The notes beneath the pieces are model-generated. The model worked only from the letters and a program-made list of their open reading frames with translations, was not told the origin of the DNA and made no database searches. Below, in pieces: positions 24,736 through 33,464 of a DNA stretch of 64,000 nt. A program made the translations under genes and the position numbers. Source of the stretch: Oleiagrimonas sp964566965 (GTDB taxonomy: Bacteria; Pseudomonadota; Gammaproteobacteria; Xanthomonadales; Rhodanobacteraceae); contig CAZMKO010000003.1 in the NCBI GenBank assembly GCA_964566965.1, forward strand, positions 1 through 64,000. The letters run 5' to 3'. Each line of letters opens with the position of its first letter. The first letter of the stretch is position 1.

Positions 24736-25413
24736 GTGATCCGATTCGACCAGGTCAGCATGCGCTATCCCACCGGCCAGGAAGCCCTGGCCGGGTTGTC
24801 GTTCCATGTCGATGCCGGCGAGATGGTGTTCGTCACCGGTCACTCCGGCGCCGGCAAGAGCACCCTGCTGAAGCTGCTGGCACGCATCGAGCGGCCCACG
24901 CATGGCACCGTCACGCTGGACGGGCGCAACCTGGCCACCGTGCGCGAGCGGCAGGTTCCGCTGCTGCGTCGCGAGCTGGGCATGGTGTTCCAGGACCACC
25001 GTCTGCTGCTGGACCGCAGCGTGTTCGCCAATGTCGAGTTGCCGCTGGTGATCACCGGCATGGCGCCGGCCGAGCGGGCCCGGCGCGTGCGCGCGGCGCT
25101 GGAGAAGGTCGGCCTGCTGCGCTATGAAAACCAGCCGCCGGTGACGTTGTCCACCGGCGAGCAGCAGCGGGTCGGTATCGCCCGTGCCATCGTTACCAAG
25201 CCGCCGGTGCTGATCGCGGATGAACCCACGGGCAATCTCGACCCGGGGCTGGCCCGCGAGATCCTGGGCCTGTTCGTGGCGTTTCAGCGTGTGGGCACCA
25301 CGGTGCTTGTCGCCAGCCATGACCTGATGCTCATCAAAAGCATGAAACAACGCGTGCTGGTGCTCGATCACGGCCGTATGGTCGACGACGTGCCCGCGCA
25401 GGAGGTGGCGTGA
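24736..25413 (+). CDS. ftsE: Cell division ABC ATPase FtsE
   Basis: FtsE with FtsX forms a membrane complex at the division septum that activates peptidoglycan amidases through periplasmic partners. The 225-residue ATPase begins MIRFDQVSMRYPTG at GTG 24736. It shows Walker A GHSGAGKSTLLKLL, the Q-loop MVFQDHRLLLDRSV, a signature LSTGEQQRVGIARA, Walker B PVLIADEPTGNLD and the H-loop VASHD. The stop overlaps the ftsX start region (GTGATGA). Confidence 0.96.
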   Translation: MIRFDQVSMRYPTGQEALAGLSFHVDAGEMVFVTGHSGAGKSTLLKLLARIERPTHGTVTLDGRNLATVRERQVPLLRRELGMVFQDHRLLLDRSVFANVELPLVITGMAPAERARRVRAALEKVGLLRYENQPPVTLSTGEQQRVGIARAIVTKPPVLIADEPTGNLDPGLAREILGLFVAFQRVGTTVLVASHDLMLIKSMKQRVLVLDHGRMVDDVPAQEVA

Positions 25414-26366
25414 TGACCCGGCAGGATGGCAGGCGCGCCGCGCCGCGTCCGCCACATCGGTTGGCGGTGTGGGGGCGGCACCACGTCTGGTGTCTGCGGG
25501 CCAGCATGCGGCGGCTGGCCGCGCGGCCGGTGGGAACATTGTTGACGGTGCTGGTCATGGGGTTTGCCCTGGCCCTGCCGCTGGCGTTCTGGCTGGTGCT
25601 CGGCAACGTGCAGCAACTGGCCGGCAGCCTGGGTCGGACCCAGGCCCTGAACGTGTTCATGCAGGTGGACGCGCCGGCCGACAAGGTCACGGCACTGGCC
25701 GACAAGTTGGGTGGACGCGAGGACGTGGGCGGTGTGGAAGTGGTGACGCCCGACGCCGGCATGCGGGAACTTGCATCCATGCAGGGGTTCGCAAAAGCCC
25801 TGCATTCGCTGGACTACAATCCGCTGCCATACGTGATCGTGGTTGAACCACGCGCGCACGCCGAGGCGGCCGCGATCGAAGCTCTTGCTACTGACCTGCG
25901 CGCGCAGCCGGGGGTCGACCAGGTGCAGGACGACGGCACCTGGCGCGAGCGCTTGGATGCACTGGTCGACGTGGGCCGGCGTGTGGTCGTGGCCATGGTG
26001 GCGCTGCTGGCGCTGGCGGCCTTGCTGGTGGTCGGCAACAGCGTGCGGCTGGATATTCAGGGGCGGGCCGAGGAAATCGGCGTATTGAAGCTGGTCGGCG
26101 CCAGCCATGCGTTCGTGCGCCGGCCGTATCTGTATACCGGCTTCTGGTACGGTCTGGCCGGCGGCCTGGTGGCCAGCGTGCTGGTCCTGCTGGTGGAGGC
26201 GATGCTGGCCGGACCCATGCAGCAACTCATGGCCAGCTACGGCGGGCGGCTGCGCATCGACGGACTGGCGTGGTGGCAGCTGTTGCTGGCTCCGGCACTG
26301 GCCGCGGCGCTGGGCTGGCTGGGCGCGCGCGTGGTCAGCGCGCGCTGGCTGCGCTTGAGCGATTGA
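25413..26366 (+). CDS. ftsX: Cell division membrane protein FtsX
   Basis: FtsX is the permease-like partner of FtsE. The 317-residue protein has one transmembrane helix near residues 45-65 (LVMGFALALPLAFWLVL) and an extracytoplasmic domain of about 110 residues. Three C-terminal helices follow in the usual FtsX arrangement. The cytoplasmic loop contains VRLDIQGRAEEIGVLKLVGAS, the coupling segment of this family. ATG 25413 overlaps the ftsE stop and has AGGAGG seven bases upstream; GTG 25410 is an equally possible start one residue earlier. Confidence 0.95.
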   Translation: MTRQDGRRAAPRPPHRLAVWGRHHVWCLRASMRRLAARPVGTLLTVLVMGFALALPLAFWLVLGNVQQLAGSLGRTQALNVFMQVDAPADKVTALADKLGGREDVGGVEVVTPDAGMRELASMQGFAKALHSLDYNPLPYVIVVEPRAHAEAAAIEALATDLRAQPGVDQVQDDGTWRERLDALVDVGRRVVVAMVALLALAALLVVGNSVRLDIQGRAEEIGVLKLVGASHAFVRRPYLYTGFWYGLAGGLVASVLVLLVEAMLAGPMQQLMASYGGRLRIDGLAWWQLLLAPALAAALGWLGARVVSARWLRLSD

Positions 26367-26400
26367 TTCACGCTGAGGTTCGAGGGGGAACGGCACGGCA

Positions 26401-27240
26401 ATGAGTACGAATATCGGTCGGCACACGGCCAGCACCGAACCGCGCGTGCTGGTAGTGGACGGCTCCAGGGTGGTGCGGCGCCTGATCACGCGCGTGCTCG
26501 AGAGCGAGCTCGAAGGCGTGACCGTGGTGGCCTGCGCCGATGGCGCCGAGGCCAAGGCCGCACTGCAGGATGATGTCATCGACTTCGTCACCATCGCGTT
26601 GCGGCTGCCGGACATGGACGGGCTGGAATTGGCCGGCTACATCCGCGAGTACGTGGCCCAGACCTACGTGCCGATCGTGGTGGTGTCCGGAGATGTCGAT
26701 GCGCGCCTGCGCGAGCGCAGTCTGGGCGATGATGTCACCGATTATTTCGACAAGTCGCTGGGGTTTCATGCCCTGGCCGATTTCATCCGCGGCTACGTCA
26801 GCCCGGTCGGTGCCGCCGAAGGGGAGGTGTTGTATGTCGAGGACAGCCGTGTGGTCGCCCTGGCTACCCGGCGCATGCTGGAAAAGCACGGCTTGACCGT
26901 GCTCCATGTGAGTAGCGTCGAGGACGCGTTGGCCCTGCTCGACACGGCCCGTGCACAGGGACGCGTCGGCGCCGACGTGGTGCTCACCGACGTCACGTTG
27001 AAGGGCGAATTGACCGGCGGCGACTTGTTGCAGCGGGTACGCGACGATTATGGTTACTCCAAGGGCGGCCTGCCGGTGCTGGTGATGACCGGTGACGACA
27101 ATCCCGCCAAGCAGGCGGCCCTGATCCGTGCCGGCGCCAACGATCTGGTGGAAAAACCGGTCGAGGAGCGCCTTCTGGTGACCAAACTGCTGTTTCAGCT
27201 GCGCGTGGCGCGGCATGTGCGGGGATCTTGCGATGCCTGA
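26401..27240 (+). CDS. Response regulator with two receiver domains, first one degenerate
   Basis: The 279-residue protein consists of two receiver domains and no output domain. Receiver 1 (about 14-132) starts RVLVVDGSRVVRR. Where a receiver has its phosphorylatable Asp, in the strand before LRLPDMDG, it has Ala66, and one of the acidic pair is Gly21, so it cannot be phosphorylated normally. Receiver 2 (about 142-275) keeps VLYVEDSRVV, Asp197 in VVLTDVTLKGE, and the Lys of DLVEKPVEE, so it should be active. It probably acts through protein contacts in a phosphorelay. It sits between ftsX and ung, interrupting the usual ftsEX-rpoH order, and its stop overlaps the ung start. Confidence 0.9.
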   Translation: MSTNIGRHTASTEPRVLVVDGSRVVRRLITRVLESELEGVTVVACADGAEAKAALQDDVIDFVTIALRLPDMDGLELAGYIREYVAQTYVPIVVVSGDVDARLRERSLGDDVTDYFDKSLGFHALADFIRGYVSPVGAAEGEVLYVEDSRVVALATRRMLEKHGLTVLHVSSVEDALALLDTARAQGRVGADVVLTDVTLKGELTGGDLLQRVRDDYGYSKGGLPVLVMTGDDNPAKQAALIRAGANDLVEKPVEERLLVTKLLFQLRVARHVRGSCDA

Positions 27241-27943
27241 CGGGGACGTCAAACTGGAGGCGAGCTGGAAAGCGCGTCTGGGCGAGTATTTCCAGCGCCC
27301 CGACATGCGAGCGCTGGGCGATTTTCTGCGTGCCGAGAAACGCGCCGGCAAGGCTGTTTTCCCGCCCGGCCGGGAAATCTTCGCGGCGTTCGAGTACACG
27401 CCGTTCGATGCCGTGAAGGTGGTGATTCTCGGCCAGGATCCATACCACGGGCCGGGCCAGGCGCACGGCCTGTGCTTTTCGGTGCGGCCCGGCGTGCGGG
27501 TGCCGCCCTCGCTGGCCAACATCTTCCGGGAGATCGAGCGCGATCTGGGGACCGTGCCGCCGGATCATGGTTGTCTGACCCCGTGGGCACGTCGCGGCGT
27601 GCTGCTCCTCAACAGCGTGCTTACGGTCGAGCGGGGGCGCGCCGGCGCGCACCGCGGGCGCGGCTGGGAGGCATTCACCGATGCCGTCATTGGCGAATTG
27701 AACCGCGGCCGGGACGGCCTGGTGTTCCTGTTGTGGGGAAGCTACGCGCAGGCCAAGGGACGGCTCATCGACGGGCGTCGGCATCACGTCCTGCGGGCGC
27801 CGCATCCGTCACCGCTGTCGGCGCACCGGGGCTTTCTCGGCTGCGGCCACTTCTCGGCCGCCAACCGTTTCCTGGCGGAGCACGAACGCGAACCGGTGGA
27901 CTGGTCGCTGCCGCCGCGCGCGACGCTGGAAAGCGTGGGCTGA
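27233..27943 (+). CDS. ung: Uracil-DNA glycosylase
   Basis: Ung removes uracil from DNA, starting base-excision repair. The 236-residue family 1 enzyme has VVILGQDPYHGPGQAHGL with the catalytic Asp and the water-activating loop. It also has LLNSVLTVERG and the DNA-intercalating HPSPLSAHRGFLGCGHFS. ATG 27233 overlaps the preceding response-regulator stop by eight bases, which suggests coupled translation. rpoH follows after 167 bases with its own control region. Confidence 0.97.
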   Translation: MPDGDVKLEASWKARLGEYFQRPDMRALGDFLRAEKRAGKAVFPPGREIFAAFEYTPFDAVKVVILGQDPYHGPGQAHGLCFSVRPGVRVPPSLANIFREIERDLGTVPPDHGCLTPWARRGVLLLNSVLTVERGRAGAHRGRGWEAFTDAVIGELNRGRDGLVFLLWGSYAQAKGRLIDGRRHHVLRAPHPSPLSAHRGFLGCGHFSAANRFLAEHEREPVDWSLPPRATLESVG

Positions 27944-28037
27944 ACGGCGTTCGCCAACGCGAACATCGCGTTCAATCCCATTTCATATACTCTTTGGTAC
28001 AATAAAGCTTTCCACCCATCGGAACCGGGCGAAAACC

Positions 28038-28065
28038 GGAACTTTTCCGCCCGTTAGCACTCCAA
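28038..28065 (+). promoter_or_regulatory. Sigma-E-like promoter of rpoH
   Basis: GGAACTT (28038-28044), sixteen bases, then TCCAA (28061-28065) match the usual extracytoplasmic sigma-E pattern of GGAACTT and a TC-initiated -10 at 16-base spacing. In E. coli one rpoH promoter (P3) is sigma-E dependent with the same layout. Here the -10 element lies inside the CIRCE operator. A possible housekeeping -10 (TATACT at 27986 or TACAAT at 27998) lies upstream without a clear -35. Confidence 0.6.
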
Positions 28066-28080
28066 CTGTCGGAGTGCTAA
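28054..28080. promoter_or_regulatory. CIRCE operator (HrcA-binding site) upstream of rpoH
   Basis: TTAGCACTC (28054-28062), nine bases, then GAGTGCTAA (28072-28080) is a perfect CIRCE inverted repeat, the site bound by the heat-shock repressor HrcA. It ends 30 bases before the rpoH start, so it would be in the promoter or leader. Confidence 0.95.
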
Positions 28081-28110
28081 TCTGTACGATCACACAGCGA
28101 GGTTACTTGC

Positions 28111-28971
<861 letters not shown>

Positions 28972-28999
28972 CGCGGCGAGGCAATGTGATGACCGATGG

Positions 29000-29024
29000 A
29001 CGGCCCTGCGGGGCCGTTCGTTGT
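29000..29024 (+). terminator. Terminator of rpoH
   Basis: ACGGCCC (29000-29006) pairs with GGGCCGT (29011-29017), followed by the T-rich TCGTTGTT. It lies about 30 bases after the stop. Confidence 0.65.
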
Positions 29025-29037
29025 TGGAGGGCCAGCC

Positions 29038-29115
29038 ATCGCGGCCATGGGCCGCTCCCACAAGGGTTTCCGGGAATTCCGAGCAAGCCCTGCGGGAGCG
29101 GCCCATGGCCGCGAT
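29038..29115. repeat. REP-like inverted pair 2
   Basis: ATCGCGGCCATGGGCCGCTC at 29038 faces GAGCGGCCCATGGCCGCGAT ending at 29115. The spacer GGTTTCCGGGAATTCCGAGC is nearly the same as in pair 1 (20085-20164). It lies in the convergent gap between rpoH and priA. Confidence 0.88.
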
Positions 29116-29151
29116 GGTTGGTAGCTTGCCTGGGCTGGCATTCACGGCCCT

Positions 29152-31329
29152 TCAATACAAATCCACCGGATCAACGTCGATCGACCAGCGCACGCGACGC
29201 GCGCCGGGCAGTGCCAGCAAGGCATCCCGCCAGGAGCGCAGCAGGGTGTGGAGTTCGCCGCGGCGGTCGGCCTCGAGCAGGATCTGTCCGCGGTGCCGGC
29301 CGGCGCGCAACGGCATCGGAGCAGGCATCGGCCCCAGCACGCGCAGCGCGGTGTGCCCGGGCAGTGCCGCATGCGCCGCCTTGAGGAAGGCGTTGACGGT
29401 GTCTTTCTGGTGGGCCTCGACGCGCAGCAGGGCCTGGCTCGAAGCCGGCGGCAGTTGCAGGGTACGGCGTTCGGCCAACAGGTCGGCGGCGGTGGCCGCG
29501 TAGCCCTTGCCCAGCAGCGAGTGCAGGAAAGGGTGCTCGGGATGGTGGGTCTGCAGCAGCACCGTGCCCGGTTTTTGCGCGCGTCCGGCGCGTCCGGCCA
29601 CCTGCACCACCAGCTGCGCCAGGCGCTCCTGGGAGCGGAAATCCACGCTCAGCAGGCCTTCGTCGACGCCGGTGATGGCGACCAGGGTCAGGTTGTCCAG
29701 GTCGTGACCCTTGGCCAGGATCTGGGTACCGACCAGGATGGCCGCGCGATCGGGCCTCAAGCCCTCGAGAATTTTCTCGAACGCATCGCGGCGGCGCGTG
29801 GTCTCACTGTCGATGCGCCACACCGGCGTGTCCGGGAACCGCGCACGCAGGGTTTCCTCCAGACGTTCGGTGCCATGCCCCTGCGGTTTGAGGTGCGGCG
29901 AACCGCAATCCGGGCAGGCCTCGGGCAGGCGGCGTTCGTGCCCGCAGTGGTGGCAGACCAGACGCCGCCGCGCGGCGTGCAGCGTCATCGGTTTGTCGCA
30001 GCGTTCGCAGTGGGCGTGCCACCCGCAGGCGTGGCACATCAGCACCGGCGCGTAGCCGCGGCGGTTGCGGAACACCAGTACCTGCTCGTCGCGTTCCAAC
30101 GCCGCTTCGATGTGGCGCAGCAATTCCGGCGACAGACCGTGCTGAAGGCGCTGCGCGCGGATGTCGACCAGGCGCACTTGCGGCGCGGGCCGGGCGCTGG
30201 CGCGTTCGGGCAGGGTCAGGTGCCGGTAGCGCCCGGCCTGGATGTTGGCCAGGGTTTCCAGGGACGGCGTGGCCGATCCCAGCACGATCGGTACGTCCAG
30301 GGTACGCGCGCGCCAGACGGCGAGGTCGCGCGCGTGGTAACGGAAGCCGTCCTGCTGTTTGTAGGAGGTGTCGTGTTCCTCGTCGACCACGATCAGGCCG
30401 GCCCGCGGCAGCGGGGTGAAAATGGCCGAACGCGTGCCCAGGACGACGCGCGCCCGGCCATGCCTCGCGCGCAGCCAGGCACGTGCCCGCTCCCCCTTGG
30501 GCAGACCTGAATGCAGCACTTCGACCTGGCTGCCCAGGCGTTCGCGCAGTCGTCGCACGGTTTGCGGCGTCAGGCTGATCTCCGGCACCAGCATCAGGAC
30601 CTGGCGGCCGTGTGCCAGCGCGTCGCGCATCAGGGCCAGGTACACCTCCGTCTTGCCACTGCCGGTGACCCCCTCCAGCACGAACGCCTGGAAGCCCGGC
30701 GCGGCATGTCGCACGGCGTCGACAGCCTGCTGCTGGTGGGGGTTGAGGTCCGGTCCTTCGCGGGCCGGCGGCGCGGCATCGGCGTCGGTCAGATGGTGGC
30801 GTTGGACCAGACCCGCGCGTTCCAGGCGCCGGGCCGCGTCGCGCCAGTCGGGCAGTTGCAGGGTCAAGGCGTCGGCACGGCGCGTGCCCTCGGCGAGAAG
30901 CGCCAGCAGCCGGCGCGAACGCCCGCGCCGCTTTCCTGCGGCTCGCGCGGCCTCGCCCTCCGCGGTGAGAGCCCAGGCCTCGATGCCGGGCTCCGGTGGT
31001 GGCCGGTCGCCGCGCAGGGCCACCGGCAAGGCGCCGAACAGCACATCGCCCGGGGCGCCCAGCCAATAGCGGCCGGCGCGGGCCAGCGTGGACATCAGTT
31101 CGGTGTCCAGCAGCGGCATGCGGTCGATGACGTCGGCGACCCGTTTCAGCTTGTCGGCGGGTGTGGATGCATCCGTCCCCGTCGCCACCACGATGCCCAC
31201 GCGCTGGCCGGTGCCAAACGGTACCCGCACCCGGCAGCCGGGGACCACCGGGCCGCCATCGGCGGGCGGCAGATAGTCGAACAGCCGCGGCAGGGGCACG
31301 GGCAGGGCGATACGCAGGACGTCGGGCAT
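29152..31329 (-). CDS. priA: Primosomal protein N' (replication restart helicase PriA)
   Basis: PriA recognises stalled forks and reloads the replicative helicase. The 725-residue protein has an N-terminal DNA-binding domain (VLRIALPVPLPRLFDYL). The helicase core has VLEGVTGSGKTEVYL, LVPEISLTPQT and the DEEH box in LIVVDEEHDTSYKQQDG. Zinc-binding cysteines form pairs, as in CHACGWHAHCERC and CHHCGHERRLPEACPDCG. Motifs V and VI include ILVGTQILAKGHD and QVAGRAGR. ATG 31329 matches the family start. It is divergent from the gene-free region that carries DnaA boxes. Confidence 0.97.
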   Translation of the reverse strand: MPDVLRIALPVPLPRLFDYLPPADGGPVVPGCRVRVPFGTGQRVGIVVATGTDASTPADKLKRVADVIDRMPLLDTELMSTLARAGRYWLGAPGDVLFGALPVALRGDRPPPEPGIEAWALTAEGEAARAAGKRRGRSRRLLALLAEGTRRADALTLQLPDWRDAARRLERAGLVQRHHLTDADAAPPAREGPDLNPHQQQAVDAVRHAAPGFQAFVLEGVTGSGKTEVYLALMRDALAHGRQVLMLVPEISLTPQTVRRLRERLGSQVEVLHSGLPKGERARAWLRARHGRARVVLGTRSAIFTPLPRAGLIVVDEEHDTSYKQQDGFRYHARDLAVWRARTLDVPIVLGSATPSLETLANIQAGRYRHLTLPERASARPAPQVRLVDIRAQRLQHGLSPELLRHIEAALERDEQVLVFRNRRGYAPVLMCHACGWHAHCERCDKPMTLHAARRRLVCHHCGHERRLPEACPDCGSPHLKPQGHGTERLEETLRARFPDTPVWRIDSETTRRRDAFEKILEGLRPDRAAILVGTQILAKGHDLDNLTLVAITGVDEGLLSVDFRSQERLAQLVVQVAGRAGRAQKPGTVLLQTHHPEHPFLHSLLGKGYAATAADLLAERRTLQLPPASSQALLRVEAHQKDTVNAFLKAAHAALPGHTALRVLGPMPAPMPLRAGRHRGQILLEADRRGELHTLLRSWRDALLALPGARRVRWSIDVDPVDLY

Positions 31330-31444
31330 GCCGGCAGTGTAGCCGGCGCGGTTCCCGGCCGGGAGAGGTGGCCACCTACGCGCACTTTCCGAACCGGACT
31401 TTTGAAATGGCGGCTAAGTGTGTGAGTCACGTGGGGTTTATGGT

Positions 31445-31478
31445 TTATCCACAAAAGCTGTGGATAACATTGTGGATG
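31445..31478. promoter_or_regulatory. Pair of inverted perfect DnaA boxes plus a third near-match
   Basis: TTATCCACA (31445-31453) and its inverse TGTGGATAA (31459-31467) are both perfect DnaA boxes, five bases apart. A weaker copy TGTGGATGG follows at 31472-31480. They lie about 115 bases upstream of priA, divergent to it. They could serve DnaA-dependent control of priA, DnaA titration, or initiation. Confidence 0.75.
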
Positions 31479-31520
31479 GGGACGGGAGGGCGGCGCCTGT
31501 GCCGCATGCCTGCAGGGGCG

Positions 31521-31590
31521 GCGACATATTGGGTAAAAATTAATCACTCTATTTTTTCATTTTAAAATCAATGGCTTGTTTATGCGTTGC
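31521..31590. other. AT-rich stretch in a gene-free region (31330-31927)
   Basis: About 70 bases rich in A/T (GGGTAAAAATTAATCACTC, then runs of T and TTTTAAAATC) stand out in an otherwise GC-rich window, 50-60 bases from the DnaA boxes. The rest of the 598-base gap has no convincing gene. A possible -10 (TACAAT, 31907) lies in front of the MATE gene. Confidence 0.55.
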
Positions 31591-31927
31591 CGGTCGATGA
31601 TGGTGCCGGGCATCCGCATTCGGGGAGGCGGTCGGCGTGCGTCGGCTGTTGTGCAAAACCGCCGGCGATCGCGGCCGCTGCCCGGCCCGATGTCGCCTGA
31701 AAACCCCGGCCATCGTGCGCTTCGGGAGGGCCGCCGGGTCCGCGCCATGCGCCGCATGAACCGGACGCTGGATGTCGCCATGAACGTGTGGCGACCGGAT
31801 GCTCCGGGCGGTTGCCTGGTGGCGAATCGCGGAGCCACGATGGTCGTGGGTGCGGTGGCGGGCAGGCCCGGGAAGCCCGTGCGCGGTACACGGACGGCTT
31901 CGGTATTACAATAAAAGGTTCTTCGTT

Positions 31928-33364
31928 GTGTGGGCCCACGGCCCGGATGGCACGTTCATGTTCGGGTTGCGCCAAGTCGATCTGCCACGCGTCCGGCACG
32001 AGCTGGGTGCCACCGTGCGCCTGGCGTTGCCATTGATCGCCGCCCAGTTGGCGGCCATGGGTACCAACGTGGTCGATGCGCTGCTGGCCGGGCACGTCAA
32101 CGCGCACGTGCAGGCGGCGGTGGCCACGGGTGCGGGTGTGTGGTCGCTGGCCATCCTGGCCGGCATCGGCACCATGATGGCGGTGCCGCCCACGGTGGCG
32201 CAGCTCGACGGCGCCGGACGGCGCGACGAGATAGGCGCGGTGTTCCGCCAGGCGTTGTGGATCGCTCTGGTGCTGGGGATCGTGTTGTGCCTGCTGGTGC
32301 GTCGTGCCGAACCGCTGCTGGACGTGATCGGCGTGGTGCCGGAGCTGCGTCACGATGTGGGGGATTTCCTGGGCGCGATCGGCTGGGCCGCACCGGCGCT
32401 GGTGGGCTACTTCGCGTTGCGCGGACTCTCCGAGGGCCTGTCCATGCCGCGACCGTCGATGTTTTTCAGCCTCGGCGGCCTGGTGGTGCTGGCGCCGCTG
32501 GACTGGATTTTGATGTACGGCGAGTTCGGCGTGCCGCCGTTGGGCGCCCTGGGCAGCGGCATCGCCACGGCGGTGGTGCTGTGGCTGGAATTCATCGGCT
32601 TTGCCGTCTACATCCTGCGCCACCGCAACTACCGCGGACTGCGCCTGATGGATCGGTTCGACTGGCCGCGTTGGGCGGTGATCGGGGAACTGCTGGGCCT
32701 GGGGGTGCCGATGGCGGTCAGCGTGCTGATGGAAGGTGGCATCTTCGTGGCGGTGGCACTGGCCATCGCCACGCTCGGCGTGGACCAGGCGGCGGCGCAC
32801 CAGGTGGCGCTCAATGTGTCGTCGGTGGCATTCATGATTCCCCTCGGTCTGGCCATGGCCATCACCATCCGTGTCGGCCACGCCGCCGGGCGTGGCGATG
32901 CCGGAGCCGTGCGTTATGCGGGGTTCTGCGGCATCACGCTGGCACTGGCCACGCAGCTGGTCTCGGCGGCGCTGATGATCGGCATCCCGCACGCCATTGC
33001 CATGCTCTACAGCAACGACACGACCGTGGTCGCGCTGGCGGCCCAGTTGCTGGTGCTGGCCGGCGTGTTCCAGTTTTCCGACGGCATCCAGGTGGCTTCC
33101 AACGGCGCCCTGCGCGGTCTCAAGGACACGCGCGTGCCGATGCTCATCGCCGCGTTCGCCTACTGGGGCGTGGGCATGCCGGTGGGCTGGTGGCTGACAT
33201 TTGATCGGGGGTTGGGCGCGCGCGGCATGTGGATGGGTCTGGCGGCGGGCCTGAGCGTGGCGGCGGTGTTGCTGTTCCGGCGGTTCTGGCGTCGCGCGCA
33301 CGGTGCACGCTGGCGCCGCGATACACCGCAGGCCGCCACCGGCCCGTCGCCCCCGATCGACTGA
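31928..33364 (+). CDS. MATE family efflux transporter
   Basis: The 478-residue protein has about twelve hydrophobic segments and the MATE layout of two six-helix halves. RLALPLIAAQLAAMGTNVVDALLAGH opens the first half; GLGVPMAVSVLMEGGIFVAVALAIATLG and DQAAAHQVALNVSSVAFMIPLGLAMAITIRVGHAAG mark the second. Such transporters expel cationic drugs or metabolites using Na+ or H+; the substrate is unknown. GTG 31928 is preferred because AAAGG lies upstream; ATG 31958 is the alternative, and the frame stays open further upstream without a better site. sppA follows after 100 bases. Confidence 0.92.
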   Translation: MWAHGPDGTFMFGLRQVDLPRVRHELGATVRLALPLIAAQLAAMGTNVVDALLAGHVNAHVQAAVATGAGVWSLAILAGIGTMMAVPPTVAQLDGAGRRDEIGAVFRQALWIALVLGIVLCLLVRRAEPLLDVIGVVPELRHDVGDFLGAIGWAAPALVGYFALRGLSEGLSMPRPSMFFSLGGLVVLAPLDWILMYGEFGVPPLGALGSGIATAVVLWLEFIGFAVYILRHRNYRGLRLMDRFDWPRWAVIGELLGLGVPMAVSVLMEGGIFVAVALAIATLGVDQAAAHQVALNVSSVAFMIPLGLAMAITIRVGHAAGRGDAGAVRYAGFCGITLALATQLVSAALMIGIPHAIAMLYSNDTTVVALAAQLLVLAGVFQFSDGIQVASNGALRGLKDTRVPMLIAAFAYWGVGMPVGWWLTFDRGLGARGMWMGLAAGLSVAAVLLFRRFWRRAHGARWRRDTPQAATGPSPPID

Positions 33365-33464
33365 GAGCGTGTGAAAAAATCGCCCACCTGCTGCGCGTGC
33401 CGAAGGGTGACCGGCCGGGCCCAAAACGGTTACGCTGCCCGCATCGATCACGGAGCAAACGGGC

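Noticed and set aside
31576..31914. A 112-codon frame in the gap before the MATE gene
   Set aside because: No ribosome site, no domain, Arg/Gly-rich; overlaps the probable MATE promoter.
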